From Chitinophagales bacterium (GTDB lineage: Bacteria; Bacteroidota; Bacteroidia; Chitinophagales; Chitinophagaceae), in NCBI GenBank assembly GCA_015654495.1, contig JAATGW010000602.1, forward strand, positions 1 to 12,952: a stretch of 12,952 nt of DNA. Direction: 5' to 3'. Shown here piece by piece: positions 6,793 to 12,952 of the stretch (its first letter is position 1; every line of letters starts with the position of its first letter). The position numbers and the translations under genes were made by a program. Under the pieces are notes generated by a model. That model was not told the DNA's origin and made no database searches. It was given only the letters and a program-made list of their open reading frames with translations.

Positions 6793-7611
6793 ATGAAGAA
6801 GAAAAATAAATTCGCTGTTGGGTTAATATCCCTGGCGCTATCTGTTCCACTGATAGCAAATTCGCAGGAGAAAGCACCTGAATCTGCCGAAGAGCTGGCA
6901 AAAAAATTAGCCAATCCTGTGGCTTCTCTGATCAGTGTACCATTTCAAAATAATACTGATTATGGAATCGGCACCCATAACGGCTCAAAAAACACATTGA
7001 ACTTTCAACCGGTGGTTCCTATTCCGCTTTCTCCAAAACTGAATATGATCGCGCGTATGATCCTGCCGATTATAACCCAGCATGATGTTACCGGCGAAAA
7101 CACCAAACAGTCAGGGCTAAGCGATATGTCGCTGACCACATTTTTTGCACCAACGAATACAAAGAATGGGCTCATCTGGGCCCTCGGGCCGGCTTTTCTT
7201 TTTCCTACAGGCACGAATGAATACCTTACTACAAAAAAATGGGGCGTAGGTCCTTCAGCATTATTGCTGAAACAAACAAAGGGCGGTTTTACCATTGGAT
7301 TTCTGGTGAATCAGATCTGGTCTTTTGCAGGTGATAAAGACAGGGATGCCGTTAACCAGATGTTTCTGCAACCTTTTCTTGTACATAACTGGAAGAGTGG
7401 TGCAGGATTGGGCATCAACGCAGAAATAACTTCCAATTGGGAAGCGGGCAACACAAGTGCAATTATAAATCCGACCGTATCAGGAGTTACAAAACTGGGC
7501 AAGCAAACAATTTCCATCGCTGTAGGTCCGAGAATACCTGTAGCAGGACCTTCTGCTTCAAGAGCAGATTTTGGGTTTCGGGGAGTTCTGACTTTTGTTT
7601 TTCCGAAGTAG
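6793..7611 (+). CDS. Exported outer-membrane barrel 'transporter' (PF13557-like)
   Basis: This 272-residue protein has a signal peptide ending I-A-N-S-Q (residue 25). The mature start E-S-A-E-E-L-A-K-K-L-A-N-P-V-A-S-L-I-S-V-P-F-Q-N-N matches, from memory, a common Bacteroidota group often labelled 'transporter' or 'neuromedin U', related to the MetA-pathway-of-phenol-degradation barrel family. The rest alternates polar and hydrophobic residues with many aromatic and glycine positions (G-L-S-D-M-S-L-T-T-F-F, G-P-A-F-L-F-P-T-G) and ends in a beta strand closing F-V-F-P-K. This fits a small outer-membrane channel, with unknown cargo. It is followed after 49 bp by a second barrel of the same broad type, so the two are probably co-transcribed. 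Direct experimental function for this family is thin. Confidence 0.7.
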   Translation: MKKKNKFAVGLISLALSVPLIANSQEKAPESAEELAKKLANPVASLISVPFQNNTDYGIGTHNGSKNTLNFQPVVPIPLSPKLNMIARMILPIITQHDVTGENTKQSGLSDMSLTTFFAPTNTKNGLIWALGPAFLFPTGTNEYLTTKKWGVGPSALLLKQTKGGFTIGFLVNQIWSFAGDKDRDAVNQMFLQPFLVHNWKSGAGLGINAEITSNWEAGNTSAIINPTVSGVTKLGKQTISIAVGPRIPVAGPSASRADFGFRGVLTFVFPK

Positions 7612-7629
7612 TCAAACGTTTACCGTATA

Positions 7630-7647
7630 ACGTTGAACGCTCAACGT
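7630..7647 (+). repeat. 7-bp perfect hairpin between two barrel genes
   Basis: ACGTTGA-ACGC-TCAACGT forms a perfect 7-bp stem with a 4-nt loop in the 49-bp gap between the 6793 and 7661 genes, ending 13 bp before the next start codon. No T-run follows. It may tune expression of the downstream gene or stabilise the upstream mRNA. Confidence 0.45.
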
Positions 7648-7660
7648 AAAAGATTTCAGA

Positions 7661-8566
7661 GTGGCTAAATTATTTTTAACGTTTCTGTTTTGCACTACAT
7701 CAGCTATTGCGAAATGCCAGGACCTGGAACCGCGGGTATACGCCAACCTGCCAACAGGAACAAATGCAGTCGCTCTTGTATACGGCTATTCAACAGGCAA
7801 TGTACTGACCGATCCTTCAAAACCAATTGCAGGCGCTAAGCTTCATGCGCATAATATCGGCCTTGGTTATATACGCACATTCGGATTGTTTAAAAAACTT
7901 GCAAGAGTACAGATCGCACTACCCTATTCAAACCTTGTGGGAAAAGCAACAATTAACGGGAAAGATACCGGAGCAGCCAGGAGTGGTTTCGGCGACACGC
8001 GCATCAGGTTCGGAATCAATTTCTCCGGATCTCCTGCACTTAAACCGGCTGATTTCCGCAGATACGAACAGAAAACAATTGCAGGCGTGAGCATTGTTTT
8101 TTCAGTACCTACAGGACTTTATCACAAAGACAAACTCATTAATCTCGGCAGCAATCGCTGGGCGATAAAACCTGAGTTCGGTATATCACATCATTTTAAA
8201 CATTTATACGCCGAGGCATACGGAGGAGTATGGTTTTATACCGACAATAATGCATTTCTAACCAATAAAGTGCAGAAGCAGGAACCTGTATTTAGTTTCC
8301 AGGCGCATCTCTGTTATTATTTTAAAAACGGAATGTGGATCGGTGTAAATGGAAACTGGTTCAATGGTGGAAAAACTTTTGTAGATAATAGTCCTTATGG
8401 GGATTTGCAGGACAACTGGCGGATGGGAGGCACATTTTCTACTCCTATTGCAAAACAACATTCACTCAAACTGCAATTTCATGTAGGCGCTTTTACAAGT
8501 ACGGGATACGACTATAATGTGGTTTCACTGGGGTATCAGTACATTTTTTTCAGTAAAAAGAAATGA
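7661..8566 (+). CDS. Exported outer-membrane barrel protein (MetA-pathway/PF13557-like)
   Basis: This 301-residue protein starts at GTG, with a signal peptide ending A-I-A-K-C-Q (about residue 20). The mature start L-E-P-R-V-Y-A-N-L-P-T-G-T-N-A-V-A-L-V-Y-G-Y is characteristic of the MetA-pathway-of-phenol-degradation barrel proteins. Further signs are G-F-G-D-T-R-I-R-F-G-I-N, F-S-V-P-T-G-L-Y, and repeated strands ending in an aromatic C-terminus (Y-Q-Y-I-F-F). It is predicted to sit in the outer membrane as a channel for small, possibly aromatic or hydrophobic, compounds, though the transported compound is unknown. The cysteine next to the likely cleavage site is not in a good lipobox, so ordinary signal peptidase I cleavage before or after Q seems more likely. 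No in-frame ATG lies near the signal sequence, so the GTG is the natural start. Confidence 0.7.
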   Translation: MAKLFLTFLFCTTSAIAKCQDLEPRVYANLPTGTNAVALVYGYSTGNVLTDPSKPIAGAKLHAHNIGLGYIRTFGLFKKLARVQIALPYSNLVGKATINGKDTGAARSGFGDTRIRFGINFSGSPALKPADFRRYEQKTIAGVSIVFSVPTGLYHKDKLINLGSNRWAIKPEFGISHHFKHLYAEAYGGVWFYTDNNAFLTNKVQKQEPVFSFQAHLCYYFKNGMWIGVNGNWFNGGKTFVDNSPYGDLQDNWRMGGTFSTPIAKQHSLKLQFHVGAFTSTGYDYNVVSLGYQYIFFSKKK

Positions 8567-8745
8567 CAAAAATTTAAACAGACAGAGGAGAATTATAAAA
8601 AATATTCCGGCAACTGTAAAATAGCCGAACATAGCTGAAAGCGATTTATTAAACTAAACTATTCAATTCGGGCGCTGGCATTCAGTGGCAACGGAAAACC
8701 GGTAAATTTTATAAAAAACAAAATAACAAACAAAATATATCACCA

Positions 8746-9801
8746 ATGAAAAAATCGATTCAGTTATTGGTTGCTGCTGGTCTAGTACTGGCAGTGGTCA
8801 ATTCCTCCTGCAATTCACCAGAAGAAAAATCAATCAGCGATTCCACGACAGTCGCTTCAGAAAGCACTGCTACAACAACTGATCCGCTACCCTCCTGGAA
8901 TGAAGGCGAAACAAAAAAGAGTATCATCGACTATGTAACAAAAGTCACAAGTTCCGGAAGTGCAGACCTGATTCCTGTCAGTGAACGTATTGCCGTATTT
9001 GATAATGATGGAACGCTCTGGGCAGAACAACCGCTGTATTTTCAATTCATATTTTCTATGGAGCGCATCAGGCAGGTTGCACCGCAACATCCGGAGTGGA
9101 AAAACAAGGAACCGTTTAAATCTTTGTTTGCGGGAGACGTGATGAAGGCTTTAAGCGGAGGTGAGAAATCCCTGATCGCGATTCTTAATGCAAGTTCCGC
9201 CGGCATGACCGGTTCGGAGTTTGACCGGATGGTAAAAGAATGGTCAGATACAGCCAAACATCCCGTCACAAAAAAGGCTTATACTGAAATGATTTATAAA
9301 CCCATGCTGGAGCTACTTCAATATATGAGGTCAAAAGATTTCAAAACATTTATTGTTTCGGGTGGTGATATTGATTTCATGCGTGCCTGGGCAGAAAAAA
9401 CTTATGGTATCCCACCATACCAGGTGGTAGGAAGTTCGATGAAAGTTCAATATGACGCTTCCGACAGCGTGCCTTCCATTGAACGCTTGCCTCAGTTTGA
9501 ATTTATGGATGATGGACCTGGTAAGCCTGTTGGAATATATCGCCACATCGGTCAACGGCCCGTTTTTGCTGCCGGAAACTCCGATGGCGATTACCAGATG
9601 CTTCAGTGGACAACTACAGGTTCGGGTCCACGTATGGCAATCATTGTTCACCATACGGATTCAACACGTGAATGGGCATATGACCGTAACTCACATATCG
9701 GCAAACTGGATAAAGGCCTTACAGACGCTCCGAAATATGGTTGGAAACTGGTGGATATGAAGAATGACTGGAAAACGATTTTCCCTTTTGGCAATAAATA
9801 A
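8746..9801 (+). CDS. HAD-superfamily phosphatase lipoprotein
   Basis: This 351-residue protein has a lipobox V-N-S-S-C (C22) followed by a Ser/Thr-rich linker (to about residue 48). It is therefore a lipid-anchored envelope protein facing the periplasm or cell surface. All four haloacid-dehalogenase motifs are visible: I, F-D-N-D-G-T with nucleophile D86 and D88; II, S205 in F-I-V-S-G-G; III, probably K260; IV, G-N-S-D-G-D with D280 and D282. The insert after motif I (residues 95-180) is a mostly helical cap. It should be a Mg-dependent phosphomonoesterase, but the substrate is unknown. HAD enzymes are usually cytoplasmic, so an exported, lipidated one suggests nutrient scavenging alongside the sulfatase. 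It lies 179 bp after the barrel gene and 61 bp before the next frame. Confidence 0.86.
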   Translation: MKKSIQLLVAAGLVLAVVNSSCNSPEEKSISDSTTVASESTATTTDPLPSWNEGETKKSIIDYVTKVTSSGSADLIPVSERIAVFDNDGTLWAEQPLYFQFIFSMERIRQVAPQHPEWKNKEPFKSLFAGDVMKALSGGEKSLIAILNASSAGMTGSEFDRMVKEWSDTAKHPVTKKAYTEMIYKPMLELLQYMRSKDFKTFIVSGGDIDFMRAWAEKTYGIPPYQVVGSSMKVQYDASDSVPSIERLPQFEFMDDGPGKPVGIYRHIGQRPVFAAGNSDGDYQMLQWTTTGSGPRMAIIVHHTDSTREWAYDRNSHIGKLDKGLTDAPKYGWKLVDMKNDWKTIFPFGNK

Positions 9802-9820
9802 ATTCAGAATAGCCTGAATT
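9801..9820 (+). terminator. Weak hairpin after the HAD gene
   Basis: AATTCAG, loop AATAGC, then CTGAATT form a perfect 7-bp AT-rich stem starting at the last base of the HAD stop codon. There is no T-run after it, so termination would be inefficient at best. Confidence 0.25.
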
Positions 9821-9862
9821 GAATTCCATAGAGAATCGTGCTTGTAAACCGAAAATAATATT

Positions 9863-10204
9863 ATGATTCCCTTAGTCACAGTAAACCATACCCGAAAATT
9901 GCTTGTTGCCGTATCGGCTGTTTATGTGTTAACATATTCATTTCAGATAAGTGCACAAGCCGGCTTTAAAACAACCGCAGCTATAGCAACCCAGGATATC
10001 GGCTGGCCCCGCCAGGTAAGAAACTATAAAGAAGCGCTGGTGCACTACCAGCCGCAACTTGACGGCTGGAAAGATCACCAGATCCTTACCGGCCGGATGG
10101 CTTTCGCATTAACACCCACCGGCAAACCCGTAGTACATGGTGTTGCATCAATGAAATGCATTACGATAATAAACAAGCCCGGCATCTTCCGATTTGAAAA
10201 TTAA
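9863..10204 (+). CDS. Secreted protein, probably C-terminally truncated
   Basis: This 113-residue frame has a signal peptide ending I-S-A-Q (residue 32). The mature part contains W-P-R-Q-V, then V-H-Y-Q-P-Q-L-D-G-W-K-D-H and G-R-M-A-F-A-L-T-P-T-G-K-P-V-V-H-G-V-A. From memory this resembles the first domain of much longer (over 500-residue) exported Bacteroidota proteins with a W-P-R-x-x opening and a Y-Q-P-Q motif, some of which are labelled carbohydrate-binding. In those proteins the text after I-I-N continues into a charged strand and several more domains. Here it passes to K-P-G-I-F-R-F-E-N and a stop. I therefore think it is the stub of a broken gene, though it could be a real short protein. 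It sits between the HAD and DUF1254 genes. Its function is unknown. Confidence 0.5.
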   Translation: MIPLVTVNHTRKLLVAVSAVYVLTYSFQISAQAGFKTTAAIATQDIGWPRQVRNYKEALVHYQPQLDGWKDHQILTGRMAFALTPTGKPVVHGVASMKCITIINKPGIFRFEN

Positions 10205-10271
10205 TTCCGCAATCATGTTAGTTAATATCAGAATTGAAATGGTAACACAACTTTCACAAAAAAAAAGACAG

Positions 10272-11771
10272 ATGAAAAACACATTGGTGGTTTTTGCATT
10301 TTCTATGCTCTTCCTTTCCTGTAATCAAAATAAAGAGGGCAAAATAATTGATTCGCCTGATAGTGCCAGCGTTGACAATGCAGGAATTCAGACATTGAAA
10401 GGACCAGCATATCTGGCAAATCTCGAATTCAAAAACGACTACCCTACCAATGAAACAGTTGGTAACCTTTACGATGCCATCGATTTTCAACGGGCATGCC
10501 AGGCTTATATCTGGGCGATACCAACCGTTTATATCAATGAGCTGTATCTCGGTTTTCACAGGGATCTTGGATTTAATTTTAATGACATGAATGTAGTGGG
10601 AGCATACGCCACTGCGAAAAATGTCGGATTGACCGCCAATAACAATACCATTTACGGTCTGTCAGCGATTGATCTTTCAAAAGGTCCTGTTGTTATTGAA
10701 TCGCCCCTGGGAGCTTATGGCTGTATTGACGATTGGTGGCAGCGACCGATTACAGAAGTGGGACCATTGGGGCCTGACAAAGGAAAAGGTGGAAAATTTC
10801 TTGTGTTGCCTCCCGGACATAATGGCAAAGCACCTGCCGGATATTTTGTTGTGCCCTCCACGACAAATAAAGTTCTGTATCTCGGGCGAGCTTTTGTAAA
10901 AGAAGGAAATACTACTGCGGCTGCCAATACTTTGAAACTGGTGAAAATTTATCCGCTAAGTAAATCAGGCAATCCTCCCGCAACTAAAATTGTTGATGGA
11001 AGTTTGCCGATTAATACCATTGCTCCACGGGGTTTTGAATACTGGCAACGATTGGCCGAAATCATCAACAATGAGCCCGTGCAGGAACGTGATCGCTTTT
11101 TTATTGCCATGCTGAAGCCCTTAGGTATAGAGAAAGGAAAACCATTCAATCCCAACGAACGTCAGAAAAGGATTTTAACACAGGCAGCAGATTTTGGTTT
11201 CCGCATGGCGCAAACCATCAGCATGGCTCCGCGCACAGATAGCATTATCGCTTATCCCGGCACGCACTGGGAATATGTATTGCCTTTAAATCCGAACCAG
11301 GAAACAGCAAACTATAGTCAGCTGGATGAACGCACCGACTATACATTCGAAGCGATTACTGTTGCAGCAGGTATGATACTAAAAATCCCGGGTGTGGGTT
11401 CTCAATATTTTTCAGCTGCAAAAGATAAGGACGGCGAATGGCTCGATGGCGGAAAGAATTATACCCTGCATATACCTGCCAATGTACCTGCGAAAGAATT
11501 CTGGTCGGTGATTGTTTATGATAATGGAACACGCTCCATTTTAGATAATGGCGTTCCAAAAACTTCGGTTTCATCTGCAGATAAGAATGAAGTAAACAGT
11601 GATGGTTCGATAGATGTGTATTTCGGGCCTTCGGCTCCCCCAGGAAAAGAAGCCAACTGGATAAAAACTGTCACCGGAAAAGGTTGGTTTACATATTTCC
11701 GCTGGTACAGTCCTACTGAAGCTTTTTTTGATAAGAGCTGGCGGTTACCGGATATAGTAAAAATAAAATAG
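10272..11771 (+). CDS. DUF1254/DUF1214 lipoprotein
   Basis: This 499-residue lipoprotein starts at the ATG at 10272, which opens a clean SPII signal ending L-F-L-S-C (C17). A TTG at 10194 would add 26 residues that spoil the signal. Residues about 75-215 form the DUF1254 domain (A-Y-I-W-A-I-P, L-T-A-N-N-N-T, G-P-V-V-I-E, V-G-P-L-G, G-K-G-G-K-F-L-V-L-P-P-G). Residues about 360-490 form DUF1214 (Y-T-F-E-A-I, W-L-D-G-G-K-N-Y, W-S-V-I-V-Y-D, and a final W-F-T-Y-F-R-W-Y-S-P). The pairing of these two domains is standard. The proteins are widely exported, but no enzymatic role is established that I know of. A second, diverged DUF1254 gene starts at 12414. Neighbouring sulfatase, phosphatase and barrel genes point to envelope work on an ester substrate. 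The termini and domains look intact. Confidence 0.92.
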   Translation: MKNTLVVFAFSMLFLSCNQNKEGKIIDSPDSASVDNAGIQTLKGPAYLANLEFKNDYPTNETVGNLYDAIDFQRACQAYIWAIPTVYINELYLGFHRDLGFNFNDMNVVGAYATAKNVGLTANNNTIYGLSAIDLSKGPVVIESPLGAYGCIDDWWQRPITEVGPLGPDKGKGGKFLVLPPGHNGKAPAGYFVVPSTTNKVLYLGRAFVKEGNTTAAANTLKLVKIYPLSKSGNPPATKIVDGSLPINTIAPRGFEYWQRLAEIINNEPVQERDRFFIAMLKPLGIEKGKPFNPNERQKRILTQAADFGFRMAQTISMAPRTDSIIAYPGTHWEYVLPLNPNQETANYSQLDERTDYTFEAITVAAGMILKIPGVGSQYFSAAKDKDGEWLDGGKNYTLHIPANVPAKEFWSVIVYDNGTRSILDNGVPKTSVSSADKNEVNSDGSIDVYFGPSAPPGKEANWIKTVTGKGWFTYFRWYSPTEAFFDKSWRLPDIVKIK

Positions 11772-11959
11772 CATATAGCGTTTGTTTATTGAATTAAAGT
11801 CGGAAAGAATTAAACAACAATAAAACATATCACTTTGATTCGCAAAAACTAAAAACTAAAAGCACTGAAGACCTATCAGTCATAGTCAAAAATGCAAACG
11901 CGGCAGGTCTTAACATGAGACCCGTAAAGCACATTCATTCCTCATAGAAATAGAATAAC
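11772..11959 (+). other. 188-bp gap before the sulfatase remnant
   Basis: No gene and no clear promoter are visible. Short complementary pairs occur (AGACCT near 11869 with AGGTCT near 11909, and GGTCT with AGACC across about 11910-11926), which could fold alternately, but the stems are only 5-6 bp. I would not assign a riboswitch or attenuator from this. Confidence 0.3.
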
Positions 11960-12205
11960 ATGAAAAGGTTTAAACCAATTCCAACAAACACAAAAGGGGG
12001 CGTTCTGCTCATGTTCATTTGGTTATGTATTAACCAGAACATTTTCGCGCAAAAAAAACCAAATATCCTTGTCATCATGGGAGATGACATAGGATGGTAC
12101 AACCCAAGCTGCTATAATCGCGGCATACAATTTCCTCCAAGGCAAAAACCGGCGAGTTTTAACCTGGATGAGGTAATGCGGAAATTAAGCGAGCCTACTA
12201 ATTAA
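11960..12205 (+). pseudogene. Arylsulfatase remnant: N- and C-termini joined in frame
   Basis: This 81-codon frame opens like an exported sulfatase: a signal peptide ends I-F-A-Q (residue 31), then K-P-N-I-L-V-I-M-G-D-D-I-G with metal-site aspartates D42/D43. After N-R-G-I (residue 56) it passes straight to F-P-P-R-Q-K-P-A-S-F-N (58-68) and ends 13 residues later. That motif is the family's C-terminal signature; the intact sulfatase at 4567 has Y-P-P-R-S-F-P-P-S-F-N at 520-530. The two proteins number identically up to residue 56, so by this comparison residues 57-518 (462) are missing. The active-site cysteine, the lysines and histidines and the D-N-G motif are all gone, so it cannot be a sulfatase. 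The frame is intact across the join, near 12125-12130. A terminator hairpin follows, as expected for the true end of a gene. Mis-assembly is an alternative explanation. Confidence 0.78.
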
Positions 12206-12220
12206 AAGGCATTAAAACAC

Positions 12221-12248
12221 GCCTGCCAGGATCCCGAACCTGGCAGGT
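12221..12248 (+). terminator. Intrinsic terminator-like hairpin after the sulfatase remnant
   Basis: CCTGCCAGG (12222-12230) pairs perfectly with CCTGGCAGG (12239-12247) around an 8-nt loop, with one more G-T pair outside. It is GC-rich and lies 16 bp after the stop. The T-run is poor (TTATAAT), so termination may be partial. Confidence 0.6.
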
Positions 12249-12413
12249 TATAATCTTCGCCAGTACATATTGCGAAATTTCCTTAAGCTGATTCTGTTTT
12301 GAACAGCATAGTTATTCTTCCAAATCCTATCAAAATTCTATTCCTCTTTTTTATGAAAAATGCTTTTCAGGATCGGTTCTTATCATCCTAACAAAAATTC
12401 TCAAACAGTAATT

Positions 12414-12952
12414 ATGAAAAGATTCCTTTTGCAGTTACTAGCAGCGACAATATTCTTCTCATGCACACAAAAATCAAAAACGGAAAACAAGGCTTCATCT
12501 GCCGATACTTCAAAAGTTGATACAGCAATATTTAAACCTGCCAACATAGAAGAACAAATTATATACAACCGCGCCATCGAAGCTACTGTCTGGGGCATGC
12601 CCGCAGTGAGCATGGCCGCTATCCGCACATCGCTCAAGCGCGACCTGGACGCAAATCTGGGCGACATTATTTACTGCTCTAAAGTGCTTGAATCAAGGCA
12701 CGAAGCACTTACCGCCAATAATCAAACACCCTATGTAATGACCTTTTTAGACCTGGGCAATGGGCCTGTGGTGTTGGAAGTACCGCCTGCAACAAAAAAA
12801 GTTGCCTTCTTCGGAAGTGCCATAGACTCATGGGAAGTGCCACTTGCCGATATCGGGCCTTCGGGCGGGGATGCAGGCAAAGGAGGTAAATACCTATTTC
12901 TACCGCCCGGCTATAGCACAGCACCACCCAAGGGCTATATCGTGGTGCCATC
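12414..12952 (+). CDS. DUF1254 lipoprotein, 3' end outside window
   Basis: The frame is open from the ATG at 12414 to the window's end (179 complete codons), so the gene is partial. It starts with an SPII signal ending I-F-F-S-C (C17) and a Ser/Lys/Thr-rich linker. DUF1254 follows from about residue 52: A-T-V-W-G-M-P-A-V, L-T-A-N-N-Q-T (99-105), N-G-P-V-V-L-E, I-G-P-S-G-G-D-A-G-K-G-G-K-Y-L-F-L-P-P-G. These align with the 10272 protein, but the intervening residues differ widely. It is therefore an old paralogue rather than a recent duplicate. The DUF1214 half would be expected beyond the window. It has its own 208-bp upstream gap and follows a terminator-like hairpin, so it is probably transcribed separately. 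The last 250 bases are more GC-rich than the rest of the window. Confidence 0.9.
   Translation, partial: MKRFLLQLLAATIFFSCTQKSKTENKASSADTSKVDTAIFKPANIEEQIIYNRAIEATVWGMPAVSMAAIRTSLKRDLDANLGDIIYCSKVLESRHEALTANNQTPYVMTFLDLGNGPVVLEVPPATKKVAFFGSAIDSWEVPLADIGPSGGDAGKGGKYLFLPPGYSTAPPKGYIVVP

Noticed and set aside
11869..11926. Alternate short stems suggesting an attenuator or riboswitch
   Set aside because: The stems are only 5-6 bp with long loops, and no conserved aptamer core is recognisable.

Overview
The window looks like chromosomal DNA of a member of the Bacteroidota, probably near the Chitinophagales. This is inferred from several signs. Signal peptides end in A-Q or G-Q, and there are several SPII lipoproteins of Bacteroidota type. 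Shine-Dalgarno sequences are mostly weak or absent. The two-component pair is of the large Y_Y_Y/beta-propeller sensor plus NarL regulator kind, and base composition is moderate. Every gene I can support lies on the + strand.

Layout. (1) Bases 2-1620 hold the C-terminal end of a membrane histidine kinase and a NarL/FixJ response regulator. (2) Bases 1621-2143 are non-coding and contain an 18-bp palindrome and a small hairpin. (3) Bases 2144-3046 hold a DUF4136-type lipoprotein that looks shortened inside, then an orphan IS3-family OrfA with no OrfB. (4) Bases 3267-6264 hold a POTRA-less Omp85/BamA-like outer-membrane barrel and an exported arylsulfatase with an unusual C-T-A-G-R active-site motif. 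(5) Bases 6265-6792 are non-coding, with a strong terminator hairpin and a mosaic of 7-bp repeats that includes an 87-bp direct repeat. (6) Bases 6793-8566 hold two exported beta-barrel 'transporter' proteins of the MetA-pathway (PF13557) type. (7) Bases 8746-12952 hold a HAD-phosphatase lipoprotein, a truncated secreted protein, a DUF1254/DUF1214 lipoprotein, the remnant of a second sulfatase, and the start of a second DUF1254 lipoprotein that runs off the window.

How the genes may work together. Nearly every protein from 3267 onward has an export signal and is predicted to be periplasmic, lipid-anchored or in the outer membrane. The set combines a sulfate-ester hydrolase, a phosphatase-fold enzyme, three outer-membrane barrels and two DUF1254 proteins. 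This suggests a cell-envelope module that takes up or desulfates/dephosphorylates some ester substrate. The substrate cannot be read from the sequence, and the intergenic gaps (49-528 bp) do not prove one transcript.

The most striking observation is gene shortening within this region. The second sulfatase has its first 56 residues joined in frame to the family's last 25, which removes about 462 residues relative to the intact sulfatase in the same window. A nearby secreted protein also appears to stop early. Real deletion and mis-assembly are both possible explanations.
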